Positions 9,055-21,892 of a DNA stretch of 64,000 nt are shown in pieces. This stretch comes from Variovorax sp. Root318D1 (GTDB lineage Bacteria; Pseudomonadota; Gammaproteobacteria; Burkholderiales; Burkholderiaceae_C). A program made the position numbers and the translations under genes. The notes below the pieces were generated by a model. It searched no databases, was not told the origin of the DNA, and saw nothing but the letters and a program-made list of their open reading frames with translations. Numbering within the stretch: the first letter of the stretch is position 1; every line of letters begins with the position of its first letter. The DNA lies in contig NZ_LMCQ01000019.1 of NCBI RefSeq assembly GCF_001424835.1, positions 231,011 through 295,010 of the forward strand. Reading direction: 5' to 3'.

Positions 9055-9139
9055 AAGGCCGGAAGGCGCAGATTATAGGGAGGAGCGCGTGCGGTTCCGG
9101 CGCGCTTCGCGCCTAAACCATGTTAGCGCGCGCAAACCG

Positions 9140-9148
9140 TGCTAGAAT
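9140..9148 (+). promoter_or_regulatory. Extended -10 promoter for rplU-rpmA
   Basis: TGCTAGAAT: an extended -10 (TGn) with TAGAAT at 9143-9148, one change from TATAAT. It lies about 50 bases upstream of the rplU ATG. No convincing -35 is seen, as expected for an extended -10 element. The leader between it and rplU contains the inverted sequence GCGGAATTCGCCGC. Confidence 0.55.
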
Positions 9149-9198
9149 CTTGGGCTCTGCGGAATTCGCCGCGGAGCTCATATTCCCAAGAGGTTCAC

Positions 9199-9510
9199 AT
9201 GTACGCGGTCATAAAAACCGGCGGCAAGCAGTATCGCGTTGCTTCCGGCGAAAAAATTAAAGTAGAACAGATTGCTGCGGATGTAGGCCAGGAAATCGTG
9301 ATCGATCAGGTTCTCGCAGTCGGCAACGGCAGCGAAATCAAGGTTGGTACGCCCCTGGTGTCCGGCGCAACGGTGACAGTCACGGTACTGTCGCACGGCA
9401 AGCACGACAAGGTTCGCATCTTCAAGATGCGCCGTCGTAAGCACTATCAGAAACGTCAAGGCCATCGCCAGCAGTTCACCGAACTGCAAATCGGCGCGAT
9501 CGCCGGCTAA
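9199..9510 (+). CDS. rplU: 50S ribosomal protein L21
   Basis: 103 residues, the usual length for bL21. [14 protein letters not shown] is the standard N-terminus and [14 protein letters not shown] the basic rRNA-binding C-terminal part. ATG at 9199 is preceded by AAGAGG; a GTG 60 bases upstream in the same frame is rejected because homology begins at MYAV. Twelve bases separate it from rpmA. Confidence 0.98.
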   Translation: MYAVIKTGGKQYRVASGEKIKVEQIAADVGQEIVIDQVLAVGNGSEIKVGTPLVSGATVTVTVLSHGKHDKVRIFKMRRRKHYQKRQGHRQQFTELQIGAIAG

Positions 9511-9522
9511 GGAGCAGATTCC

Positions 9523-10930
<1,408 letters not shown>

Positions 10931-11014
10931 GCACCGCAGCGCATCGACACCCGATGCGCCGCTTCCACAGACAGCAGCCGCACACGCTTCACGACACGAC
11001 CGCCAGAGCCTTCA

Positions 11015-12154
11015 ATGACCTCGAATTCCGGATCCACTGCCTTGCGGGATGCCCGCCGAATCGTCGTCAAGGTGGGCTCCAGCCTCGTGACCAACGAAGG
11101 ACGGGGCCTCGATGAGGGCGCCATCGGCGAGTGGTGCCGGCAGCTTGCGGTGCTGGTGCGCGAAGGGCGCGAGGTCGTGATGGTGTCGAGCGGTGCCATT
11201 GCCGAAGGCATGAAGCGGCTCGGCTGGCGCACCCGGCCGCACGAGGTGCATGAACTCCAGGCCGCCGCCGCCGTCGGGCAGATGGGCTTGGCCCAGATGT
11301 ACGAGACCAAGCTGCGCGAGAACGAGATCGGCAGCGCCCAGGTGCTGCTGACCCATGCCGACCTGGCCGACCGCGAGCGCTATCTCAATGCGCGCTCGAC
11401 CCTTGTGACCTTGCTCGGCCTGCGCGTGGTGCCGGTCATCAACGAGAACGACACCGTCGTCAACGACGAGATCAAGTTCGGCGACAACGACACGCTCGGC
11501 GCCCTCGTGGCCAACCTGGTGGAGGCCGACGCGCTGATCATCCTCACGGACCAGAAGGGCCTCTACACGGCCGACCCGCGCAAGGACCCGGACGCAAAGT
11601 TCGTGCACGAGGCGGCCGCCGGCGACCCGGCGCTCGAAGCCATGGCGGGCGGCGCAGGCTCCAGCATTGGACGCGGCGGCATGATCACCAAGATCCTTGC
11701 AGCCAAGCGCGCGGCCGGGTCGGGTGCCTCTACCGTGATTGCCTGGGGACGCGAACCCGATGCCCTGCTGCGCCTCACGCGCGGCGAACCCATCGGCACC
11801 TTGCTGGTGGCGCAGACGGCCAAGCACCAGGCGCGCAAGCGCTGGATGGCCGACCACCTGCAATTGCGCGGCGCCGTCACGGTGGATGCCGGGGCCGCGG
11901 CCAAGGTGCGTGCCGAAGGCAAGAGCCTGCTGCCGATCGGCATGACCAGCGTGTCGGGCGAGTTCTCGCGTGGCGACGTGATTGCGGTGCGCGACGTCGA
12001 TGGCGTCGAACTGGCCCGCGGTCTGGCCAACTACTCGAGCGTGGAGGCCCGTCTGCTGTGCCGCAAGCCTTCGAGCGAGTTCGAGCGTTTGCTGGGCTAC
12101 GTGGCGGAACCCGAGATGGTCCACCGCGACAACATGGTGCTGATGCCAGGCTGA
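11015..12154 (+). CDS. proB: Glutamate 5-kinase
   Basis: 379 residues. First step of proline synthesis, phosphorylating glutamate to gamma-glutamyl phosphate. The amino-acid kinase domain begins [14 protein letters not shown] and carries [19 protein letters not shown]-terminal PUA domain (about residues 280-370) is present, as in the long form of the enzyme. Lies 84 bases after obgE, the common obgE-proB order in Betaproteobacteria. The partner proA is not in the window. Confidence 0.96.
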   Translation: MTSNSGSTALRDARRIVVKVGSSLVTNEGRGLDEGAIGEWCRQLAVLVREGREVVMVSSGAIAEGMKRLGWRTRPHEVHELQAAAAVGQMGLAQMYETKLRENEIGSAQVLLTHADLADRERYLNARSTLVTLLGLRVVPVINENDTVVNDEIKFGDNDTLGALVANLVEADALIILTDQKGLYTADPRKDPDAKFVHEAAAGDPALEAMAGGAGSSIGRGGMITKILAAKRAAGSGASTVIAWGREPDALLRLTRGEPIGTLLVAQTAKHQARKRWMADHLQLRGAVTVDAGAAAKVRAEGKSLLPIGMTSVSGEFSRGDVIAVRDVDGVELARGLANYSSVEARLLCRKPSSEFERLLGYVAEPEMVHRDNMVLMPG

Positions 12155-12159
12155 TGAAA

Positions 12160-12188
12160 GAAACGGGGCGCATGGCCCCGTTCTTTTT
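12160..12188 (+). terminator. Intrinsic terminator downstream of proB
   Basis: Stem AACGGGGC (12162-12169) / GCCCCGTT (12175-12182) with a five-base loop, followed by CTTTTT. It sits between convergent proB and the lipoprotein gene, and the leading AAAGAA run means it may work in both directions. Confidence 0.85.
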
Positions 12189-12191
12189 GGT

Positions 12192-12785
12192 TCACTGCAC
12201 TTCGCGAACCGGGTTGCGCAGGTTCTGGACCATGTCCCCGACTGAATTGCGCGGCGCGTTGCCACGGCACAGCGCCTGTGTCGACAGCGCCTTGGCGTAG
12301 CGCGAGTTGAGGTCGTTGATGCGCTTCCACTCCGGCGTCTTCGTTTCTTGCCAAGCGCCGTTGTTGTAGCGGGCGTAGCTCTTCAGCTCGCCGGTCGAGC
12401 AGCGCACGCCTTCATAGAACGCATTGACGCCGCCGCCATTGCGGTTCTGCGCCACCACCACGTAGCGCACGATGCCGTCGCGCGTGATGGCGATCGTGTT
12501 CGGGTCGATGCCGAACTTCAGGCTCATGTACGGAGGCATTTCGATCGGCAGCAGGCGGCTTTCGCTGAAGGCCGGCGGCGGCGGTGCCGCGGTTTCTACC
12601 CATTCGGCGTCCGCCTCGGAGCGCTTGGGCGGAGGCGGCATGCCCGATTGCGCCCAGTCCGGGTTGTCGGTGTCGTGATTGCCCGATGCGCAGCCGGCAA
12701 GAATGCCGAAGCACGCGAGAAGAAGAATGCGCTCAGCGCTGCGACGGAAAGAAGGGCGTTTTGTTGGGGGGAAGAGAAGGTTCAT
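12192..12785 (-). CDS. CNP1-like lipoprotein of unknown function
   Basis: 197 residues. A signal sequence with lipobox ILAGC (Cys32) predicts an outer or inner membrane lipoprotein. A proline-rich linker ([15 protein letters not shown]) is followed by a compact domain with [11 protein letters not shown] and [15 protein letters not shown] recognise it as the CNP1-like family, conserved in Betaproteobacteria, with no established biochemical role. The start at 12785 lies 53 bases inside the 3' end of rppH in another frame, so its translation is probably coupled to rppH. Confidence 0.75.
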   Translation of the reverse strand: MNLLFPPTKRPSFRRSAERILLLACFGILAGCASGNHDTDNPDWAQSGMPPPPKRSEADAEWVETAAPPPPAFSESRLLPIEMPPYMSLKFGIDPNTIAITRDGIVRYVVVAQNRNGGGVNAFYEGVRCSTGELKSYARYNNGAWQETKTPEWKRINDLNSRYAKALSTQALCRGNAPRNSVGDMVQNLRNPVREVQ

Positions 12786-13401
12786 CGCTCGCGGAATGGA
12801 TGTCGGGATGCGGGTCGAAACTGCCGCCGGGCGGCAGGTCCAGGCCCGCGGGCGCGCCGCCGTCTGGCGTGTGGCGCTCGAATTCACGGGCGCGCACGTT
12901 GCTGCGCAAAAAACGGTTGCGGAAATCCTGCCGCGGCAGGTAGCGAGCAAGCTCGGTCAGCGCCATCTCATAGACGCCGCGCTTGAACTCGACGACCACG
13001 TCGAGCGGCACCCAGTAGTCGTGCCAGCGCCAAGCGTCGAATTCAGGATGGTCGGTGGCACGCAGGTTCAGATCCCAGTCGTGGCCGATGAGTTGCAGCA
13101 AATACCAGATTTGTTTCTGGCCCTTGTAGTGGCCCCGTGCGTCACGGCGGATGAACCGATCCGGCACCTCGTAGCGCAACCAGTCGCGGGTACGGGCCAC
13201 GATGCGCACGTGCTCCGGATGGAGCCCCACTTCCTCATGCAGCTCCCGGAACATGGCTTGCTCCGGACTTTCGCCGCGGTCTATGCCGCCTTGCGGAAAC
13301 TGCCAGGAATGCGTGCGTATGCGTTTGCCCCAGAAAACCTGGTTTCTCTGGTTGAGCAGGATGATGCCGACGTTGGGCCTGAAGCCGTCCCGGTCGAGCA
13401 T
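12733..13401 (-). CDS. rppH: RNA pyrophosphohydrolase
   Basis: 222 residues. Nudix enzyme that removes pyrophosphate from mRNA 5' ends and so starts decay. N-terminus [18 protein letters not shown]. The Nudix box reads [17 protein letters not shown] followed by HEEVG, with all acidic metal ligands. HSWQFPQGG and [11 protein letters not shown] are RppH-specific. ATG at 13401 is preferred over TTG two codons earlier; GGGG precedes it. Roughly 60 residues beyond the Nudix fold form a Pro- and Gly-rich tail that overlaps the next gene. Confidence 0.93.
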   Translation of the reverse strand: MLDRDGFRPNVGIILLNQRNQVFWGKRIRTHSWQFPQGGIDRGESPEQAMFRELHEEVGLHPEHVRIVARTRDWLRYEVPDRFIRRDARGHYKGQKQIWYLLQLIGHDWDLNLRATDHPEFDAWRWHDYWVPLDVVVEFKRGVYEMALTELARYLPRQDFRNRFLRSNVRAREFERHTPDGGAPAGLDLPPGGSFDPHPDIHSASDEPSLPPNKTPFFPSQR

Positions 13402-13430
13402 AATCAAACCCCAATTTTTGAACTGAGTCG

Positions 13431-13458
13431 ATTATGCATGCCGGGTTGCACTCGGCAA
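13431..13458 (-). promoter_or_regulatory. Candidate sigma-70 promoter of rppH
   Basis: On the minus strand, TTGCCG (13458-13453), a 16-base spacer and CATAAT (13436-13431), about 30 bases upstream of the rppH ATG. The -10 falls in the right arm of the inverted repeat GCATAATC / GATTATGC (13398-13405 and 13430-13437). Confidence 0.4.
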
Positions 13459-13538
13459 GCAACCGATGCCAGGCTCTCAGGGTCTCCCCGGAGAGTTGTC
13501 CCCCACATCCCATACCGATTCCATCACGCGCGATCCCG

Positions 13539-15280
<1,742 letters not shown>

Positions 15281-15284
<4 letters not shown>

Positions 15285-15937
15285 GCCTGGAGGGCGGCCT
15301 CTCGCGACGCCAGTGCCTGGGCGGCGCCGCGGCGGCCGGCGCCCTGACGATGCTGTCGCTGCCTCAGGTCGCTCGCGCTGGCGCGCAGATCGAAGAGCCG
15401 CTGATCGACTCGGTGCGCACCGCACTGAGTTCGGCCGTGCACAACAAGGCGCCGCCGGTGCCCGAGTTCTCGGACACCGAAGCCCGCCTGACCTACCTGC
15501 GCTGGCTGGGCGAGATGAGCGAGCGCCTCAAGAAAAAAATTGCCGATTGGCCGACGCGCAAGGAATTCCTCCAGACCGTCTGGTACGAAAGCAAACGCTC
15601 CGGGCTCGACGTGAGCCTGGTGCTCGGCCTGGTCCAGGTCGAGAGCAATTTCCGCAAGTTTGCGGTGTCCAGCGCGGGCGCGCGCGGCTACATGCAGGTC
15701 ATGCCGTTCTGGACCCGCGTGATCGGCGACAGCGACCCGGCCAAGCTGTTCCACATGCAGACCAACCTGCGTTTCGGCTGCGTCATCCTGCGCCACTACC
15801 TCGACCGTGAGAACGGCGACCTGTACATGACCCTCGGCCGCTACAACGGCAGCCGCGGCAAGGCGCCGTACCCCAACGCGGTGTTTGCAAACCAGCGCCT
15901 CTGGACCTTCATCGACAGAGACCGTTCAGCCGCCTGA
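15281..15937 (+). CDS. Lytic transglycosylase, SLT domain
   Basis: 218 residues. N-terminal signal sequence with a twin-arginine-like motif (SRRQCLGG) and hydrophobic [12 protein letters not shown], ending near ARAGA. The SLT fold begins near residue 100: the catalytic Glu is in [11 protein letters not shown], followed by [12 protein letters not shown] (GLMQ-type motif) and [14 protein letters not shown] ([10 protein letters not shown]) near the end. It cleaves peptidoglycan glycan strands in the periplasm. Translational coupling to proS by an ATGA overlap is structurally clear. Confidence 0.88.
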
Positions 15938-15944
15938 GGGCGAG

Positions 15945-17228
15945 CTAAGTCTTCGTGACCATCACCTGGTCGATCCGGTAGCTGTCGACGTCCATCACCT
16001 CGAAGGTGAAGCCGCCCCAGGTCACGCTGTCGGTGCGCTTGGGCACCCGGCGCAGCATCACCATCAAGAAGCCCGCCAGCGTTTCGTATTCGTCGGCATG
16101 CGGCAGCTCGTCGATGTGCAATGCGCGCTGGACGTCCTGGATCGGCGTGACGCCATCGATCAGCCAGGAGTTCTCGTCGCGCTTCACGATCTGTTCCTCG
16201 TCCGGCGTCGATACCAGCTCGCCCATCACCGTGCTCATCACGTCGTTGAGCGTGATCACGCCCACGACCAGGCTGTACTCGTTGACGATGATGGCGAAGT
16301 CTTCACGCGCCTGCTGGAACTGCTCCAGCACCTCGGTGAGCGAGAGCCGGTCGGGGATGACCAGCGCCTTGTGCAGCGTCAGGCCCTGGTCGAAAGCCAG
16401 CGGCTGCCCGCTCAGCACGCGCTGGAACATTTCCTTCGCGTCGACATAGCCGAGCACGTGGTCAATGTCGCCGTCGCACACAGGGTAGGCCGAAAAAGGC
16501 TCGGCCATGATGCGCGCCCGCAGCACCGATTCCGGGTCGTCGTGGAGGAACCAGGCGATGTTGTCGCGCACCGTCATCACGCTGCTGACCAGCCGCGTGT
16601 CCAGCTCGAACACGTTGGCGATCACCTGCTGCTCGCGCACCGCGAGCACACCCGCGAGCGCACCGGCCTCGGTCATGGCCAGGATGTCGGCCGAAGTGAT
16701 CTTGTCGTCGCGCACCAGCGGCATGCCAAGCAGCTTGAAGAGCATGTCGGTCGTGCGCGTGAACAGCCACACCAGGGGTTTGAGGGCGGTGATCAGCAGC
16801 AGCATCGGCCCGACCATGCGCACGGCAATGCGCTCCGGGTCGCTCATGCCGAGCCGCTTGGGAAAGAGATCGGCAAACACCAGGAACACCGCGATGACGA
16901 TCACGAACGAGCACAGGAAGGCCAGGTTCGCCGAGGCCTCCACGCTCAACCAGTTCTCGAAAAAGCGCGTGAAGTACGGGCTGAACGCACCCTCACCGAC
17001 CAAGCCGCCGAGAATCGCCACCGCATTGAGGCCGATCTGCACCACGGTGAAGTAGTGGCCGGGCTGCTCTTGCACGCGCAGCACTTTTTCGGCCCTCGCA
17101 TCGCCATCGTCGGCCATCTGACGAAGGCGCAGGCGCCGCGAGGCGGCAAGGGTGATTTCGGCAATGGAGAAAAACGCGCTCATCGCGATGAGCATGGCGA
17201 TGATGAGCAGGCTTTGGGTGAGAGTCAT
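15945..17228 (-). CDS. Hemolysin-family CNNM/CBS membrane protein
   Basis: 427 residues. An N-terminal DUF21/CNNM transmembrane domain (about residues 1-190; AFFSIAEITLAASRRLRLRQ), two CBS domains (about 210-330) and a C-terminal CorC_HlyC domain (WLIDGVTPIQDVQ). Homologues (YfjD, CorB, MpfA) affect magnesium or cobalt efflux and tolerance; the hemolysin label is historical. Convergent with the transglycosylase gene, with seven bases between them. Confidence 0.87.
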   Translation of the reverse strand: MTLTQSLLIIAMLIAMSAFFSIAEITLAASRRLRLRQMADDGDARAEKVLRVQEQPGHYFTVVQIGLNAVAILGGLVGEGAFSPYFTRFFENWLSVEASANLAFLCSFVIVIAVFLVFADLFPKRLGMSDPERIAVRMVGPMLLLITALKPLVWLFTRTTDMLFKLLGMPLVRDDKITSADILAMTEAGALAGVLAVREQQVIANVFELDTRLVSSVMTVRDNIAWFLHDDPESVLRARIMAEPFSAYPVCDGDIDHVLGYVDAKEMFQRVLSGQPLAFDQGLTLHKALVIPDRLSLTEVLEQFQQAREDFAIIVNEYSLVVGVITLNDVMSTVMGELVSTPDEEQIVKRDENSWLIDGVTPIQDVQRALHIDELPHADEYETLAGFLMVMLRRVPKRTDSVTWGGFTFEVMDVDSYRIDQVMVTKT

Positions 17229-17270
17229 GGTGGCACGGCGAAGGTTGCCATGGTGCCATGACTGACGGGG

Positions 17271-17777
17271 CTAGATGCCGCCGTGCGGATGCGTCGGGTC
17301 GATCCAGAGTACCGATTCAGGCTTTTCGACGGGCTCGATGTCGAGATTGACGGCCACCGCCTCGCCATCGCTGCGGCACAGCACGCATTCGAGCGGCTCG
17401 GTCGCGCTGGCGTTGATTTCCTGGTGCGGCACGTAGGGCGGCACGTAGATGAAATCGCCGGGCCCGGCCTCGGCCGTGAACTCGAGCTTCTCGCCCCATC
17501 GCATGCGGGCCTGGCCGCGCACCACGTAGATCACCGACTCGAGGTGCCCGTGGTGGTGGGCGCCGGTCTTGGCATCGGCATGGATGGTGACTGTGCCGGC
17601 CCAGAGCTTCTGCGCGCCTACGCGGGCGAAGTTGATCGCCGCCGCCCGGTTCATGCCGGGCGTCTGCGCGGTGTTGGTGTCGAGCTGATTGGCCGGGATC
17701 ACGCGCACGCCGTCGTGCTTCCAGGCCGGCGACGCGGACTCGCCGTCATGCGAGTGCCCGTCGTGGTCGTGGCTCAT
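17271..17777 (-). CDS. Cupin domain protein with His-rich N-terminus
   Basis: 168 residues. It starts MSHDHDGHSHDGES, a His/Asp-rich possible metal-binding tail, then a single cupin barrel. Metal-ligand motifs are visible: GAHHHGHLESVIYVVRG (HxH...E) and a PYVPHQEINAS second motif with the fourth His. The substrate is unknown. The start at 17777 is preferred because the preceding residues of the open frame run into grxD. It lies 16 bases after the grxD stop in the same orientation. Confidence 0.75.
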   Translation of the reverse strand: MSHDHDGHSHDGESASPAWKHDGVRVIPANQLDTNTAQTPGMNRAAAINFARVGAQKLWAGTVTIHADAKTGAHHHGHLESVIYVVRGQARMRWGEKLEFTAEAGPGDFIYVPPYVPHQEINASATEPLECVLCRSDGEAVAVNLDIEPVEKPESVLWIDPTHPHGGI

Positions 17778-17793
17778 CGCGGGGGCGGAGAAA

Positions 17794-18123
17794 TCAGGCG
17801 GGGTTGCTGCCGCCCACGACCTGCTGCAGCTCGCCCGACTCATACATCTCCATCATGATGTCCGAGCCGCCGATGAATTCACCCTTCACGTAGAGCTGGG
17901 GAATCGTGGGCCAATTGCTGTATTCCTTGATGCCCTGGCGGATGCCGTCGTCTTCGAGCACGTTGACGGTCTTGAGCGACTTGGTGTCGACGCCGACCGC
18001 CTTGAGGATCTGGATCGCGCGGCCGGAAAAACCGCACATCGGGAAGCTCGCATTCCCTTTCATGAAGAGTACGAGGTCGTTGGATTTGACGAGGTCATCG
18101 ATGCGTTGCTGGGCGTCGGACAT
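17794..18123 (-). CDS. grxD: Monothiol glutaredoxin Grx4 family
   Basis: 109 residues. The active-site CGFS (Cys30) defines the class that binds and delivers [2Fe-2S] clusters. WPTIPQLYVKGEFIGGSDIM carries the cis-Pro and glutathione-binding residues. Lies 29 bases after prmC in the conserved hemA-prfA-prmC-grxD order. Confidence 0.96.
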   Translation of the reverse strand: MSDAQQRIDDLVKSNDLVLFMKGNASFPMCGFSGRAIQILKAVGVDTKSLKTVNVLEDDGIRQGIKEYSNWPTIPQLYVKGEFIGGSDIMMEMYESGELQQVVGGSNPA

Positions 18124-18152
18124 GGGGACTCCTGAAAAGTGGGCTGAGGGGA

Positions 18153-19003
18153 TTATTTCACCGTGCGCCAGACTCCGCCGGAGCAGCGCTGGATGCCGGC
18201 AAGGTCGTTGCGGCTTTGGACTTCGGAAAACCCGCGCGTTTGGAGCAGCTGGCGCACGGCCGAGGCCTGGTCGTGCCCGTGTTCGAGCAGCAGCCAGCCG
18301 CCCTCCGCAAGGTGCGAAGGAGCGTCCCGCACGATCTCGCGGATGTCGTCGAGCCCGTCGGGACCGGCCACCAGCGCAGCCGCGGGCTCATGTTGCAGCG
18401 CGGGCAGGTGCGGGTCGTTGGCGGCAATGTAGGGCGGGTTGCTGGCGATGACCGTGTAGCCGCTTGCGGCGCCGTCGAGCCAATGGGCCTGGCTGAAGCG
18501 CACCGGCAGGCACAGGCGCTGCGCATTGGCCTGTGCGACAAGCAGCGCATCGGCACTCGCATCCACCGCGTCGACCTGCGCATCGGGCCGCGCATGCTGC
18601 AGCGCGAGCGCGATGGCGCCGCTGCCGGTGCCCAGGTCGAGCGCGCGCGGCGCCCCGTGGCCTTCGAGGCAATGCAGGGCCCATTCGACCAGCGTTTCGG
18701 TGTCCGGACGCGGCACCAGCACCCGCGGGTCCACGCGAAGGCTGAGGCCGTGAAATTCTTTTTCGCCGAGCAAGTAGGCGACCGGTTCGCCGGCCAGCCG
18801 CCGCGTCAGCTGCGCTGAGAGCGCGGCCCACGCCGCATCGGACATGCCGTCGGTGTCGTGCGCCAGCAGCCATGCGCGGTCATGCGGCGCGCGGCCCAGC
18901 GCATGAAGAAGCAGCAACTGCGCGTCGAGCCGCTCAATGCCCAGCGCCGCGGCAGCAGCCAGAGCCTGCGCTACGGTGGCGGGTGTGGAGGGCGTCGTCA
19001 TCG

Positions 19004-19007
<4 letters not shown>
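18153..19007 (-). CDS. prmC: Release factor glutamine methyltransferase
   Basis: 284 residues. Methylates the Gln of the GGQ motif in release factors 1 and 2 using S-adenosylmethionine. [14 protein letters not shown] is the cofactor-binding motif and SNPPYIA is the NPPY active-site motif. The start ATG at 19007 overlaps the prfA stop by four bases, coupling enzyme and substrate. A second ATG lies two codons in. Confidence 0.95.
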
Positions 19008-20092
<1,085 letters not shown>

Positions 20093-20188
20093 GTCGAAAG
20101 GGGCCGAAAAGAAGAGGGGGCGCGTCTCGCGGCGGCAAGGCACGGGGAGGCCGCGGCAACCAGGCCGGGCCGGCGGCGGCAAGCGTCG

Positions 20189-21460
20189 CTAACGCTCTTT
20201 GCGTAGAAAGAGGCGCGAAATGGCGTGCGCCGTCTGCTCGCGCGAAGCCGCGTCGCCCGCATGCAGTTCGGCCAGCGCGCCGTGCAGCATCTTTTGCGTG
20301 AGCCCGCGCGACATGGCTTCGAGCACCGCATCGACCGATTCGCCCTTGGCCAGCAGCTTGCGCGCGCGTGCGATCTCGGCCGCGCGCCACTCGTCGGTCT
20401 GGGCGTTGAGCTGCAGGATCAGCGGCACCGTACCGCGCTGGCCCAGCCAGTGCATGAAGCTCTGCACACCGGCGTCGATGATGACTTCGGCCTGCGCCAC
20501 AGCCGCTTGGCGATTGGCCTGGCCTTGCTGCACCACCTGCGCGAGGTCGTCGACCGTGTACAGGTAGATGTCCTCGAGCGCCTTCACTTCGGGCTCGATG
20601 TCGCGCGGCACGGCCAGGTCGACCATGAACATCGGGCGGTGCTTGCGCGCCTTGAGTGCGCGCTCCACGGCGCCCAGGCCGATGATTGGCAGCGTGCTGG
20701 CGGTGCAGCTCACCACGATGTCGAACTCGGCCAGCCGGCTCGGCAGGTCGGCCAGCCGCATTGCCTCGCCGCCGAAGCGCGAAGCCAGCTTTTCACCCCG
20801 TTCGAGCGTGCGGTTGGCAATGGCGATCGATTTGGGGTCCTTGGCTGCGAAGTGCGTGGCGGCCAGGTCGATCATTTCGCCCGCGCCGACGAACAGCACG
20901 CGCGTCTGGTGCAAGTCTTCGAACAGCTGTCCGGCCAGCCGGACGGCCGCGGCCGCCATGCTGATGGAATGCGCGCCGATCTCGGTCGCGGTGCGGACTT
21001 CTTTCGCGACTGCGAACGAGCGCTGGAACAGCTGGTTGAGGGTGCTGCCGAGCGCCCCGGCGGTTTCGGCCGCGCGCACGGCGTCTTTCATCTGGCCGAG
21101 GATCTGGGCCTCGCCGAGCACCATCGAATCGAGCCCGCTGGCCACGCGGAAGACGTGGCGCGCAGCCTCGTCATCTTGCAGCGTGTAAGCATGCGAGCGC
21201 AGCAGGGCGGGCGCCACGCCGCCGCTCTCGGCCAGCCAGCCCACCGTGTGATCGAGCGCCGCATGCTCGGCGGCGCAATAGATTTCGGTGCGGTTGCAGG
21301 TCGAGATGATCGCGGCTTCGACCTGGGGGTGGCGGCCGGCGGCAAACGAATTGCGCAGGCTGTGCAGCGTGGGAGCCAGCTGGTCGAGCGCGAACGCGAA
21401 GCGGCCGCGCAGATCGAGCGGCGCGGTCGTGTGGTTCAACCCGAGGGCCCAGACTGACAT
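20189..21460 (-). CDS. hemA: Glutamyl-tRNA reductase
   Basis: 423 residues. First committed step of tetrapyrrole synthesis: reduces glutamyl-tRNA to glutamate-1-semialdehyde. [15 protein letters not shown] begins the catalytic domain, with catalytic Cys55 in [10 protein letters not shown]. The NADPH-binding part contains [14 protein letters not shown], and a dimerisation domain follows from about residue 320. AGGGGAT precedes the ATG. Followed by prfA after 96 bases. Confidence 0.96.
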   Translation of the reverse strand: MSVWALGLNHTTAPLDLRGRFAFALDQLAPTLHSLRNSFAAGRHPQVEAAIISTCNRTEIYCAAEHAALDHTVGWLAESGGVAPALLRSHAYTLQDDEAARHVFRVASGLDSMVLGEAQILGQMKDAVRAAETAGALGSTLNQLFQRSFAVAKEVRTATEIGAHSISMAAAAVRLAGQLFEDLHQTRVLFVGAGEMIDLAATHFAAKDPKSIAIANRTLERGEKLASRFGGEAMRLADLPSRLAEFDIVVSCTASTLPIIGLGAVERALKARKHRPMFMVDLAVPRDIEPEVKALEDIYLYTVDDLAQVVQQGQANRQAAVAQAEVIIDAGVQSFMHWLGQRGTVPLILQLNAQTDEWRAAEIARARKLLAKGESVDAVLEAMSRGLTQKMLHGALAELHAGDAASREQTAHAISRLFLRKER

Positions 21461-21535
21461 ATCCCCTGATTATAAAATCAGCAGGAGCTATGCGGCTGCC
21501 GAAGGGTTTGGCCGACTCTCTCTTCTACCGACTCC
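21461..21535. promoter_or_regulatory. Divergent promoter region hemA / small membrane protein
   Basis: An AT-rich island (GATTATAAAATC, 21468-21479) in otherwise GC-rich DNA. The minus strand reads TATAAT at 21474-21469, only eight bases from the hemA ATG, which would give a nearly leaderless hemA message. The plus strand offers TATAAA or TAAAAT for the divergent gene. No clear -35 on either strand, so the exact promoter is unresolved. Confidence 0.35.
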
Positions 21536-21811
21536 ATGTCCCTGCTGGATCTCCTCAACCATCTGCTCAACTTCCTGGCACCCGCCTTGGCGGTCGGATT
21601 CGTGTGCGCGCTGGCGGGCGGCGTTTTGGGGCGAAACTCCGGCGTGCCCGCCTGGTGGATTCAAGCCGCCGTCAATTCCGGCGCGGGAGCGCTGGCGCTC
21701 CTGGGCGGACTGATCTTTTCAGGCCGCGATGGCACGATGGGCGCCTACGCCGCGCTGGTGCTTGCGTGCGGTATCAGTCAATGGCTGGTATCGCGCGGCT
21801 GGCGAGGGTAG
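21536..21811 (+). CDS. Small hydrophobic membrane protein, unknown
   Basis: 91 residues, not assigned to a family. Three probable transmembrane segments: about residues 12-31, 42-61 and 69-86 (AYAALVLACGISQWLV). The start MSLLDLLNHLLNFLAPAL is chosen as the first ATG after the divergent hemA region. Codon composition resembles its neighbours. It could be a small inner-membrane protein; no partner is apparent. Confidence 0.55.
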   Translation: MSLLDLLNHLLNFLAPALAVGFVCALAGGVLGRNSGVPAWWIQAAVNSGAGALALLGGLIFSGRDGTMGAYAALVLACGISQWLVSRGWRG

Positions 21812-21892
21812 ACAGTTCGAGAGGCGTGATCCGAAGGGCGTTTCAAGATGTTGCTTCGGGCAACGAAAGAATCGAGCTGACCGGCGCGGTAA

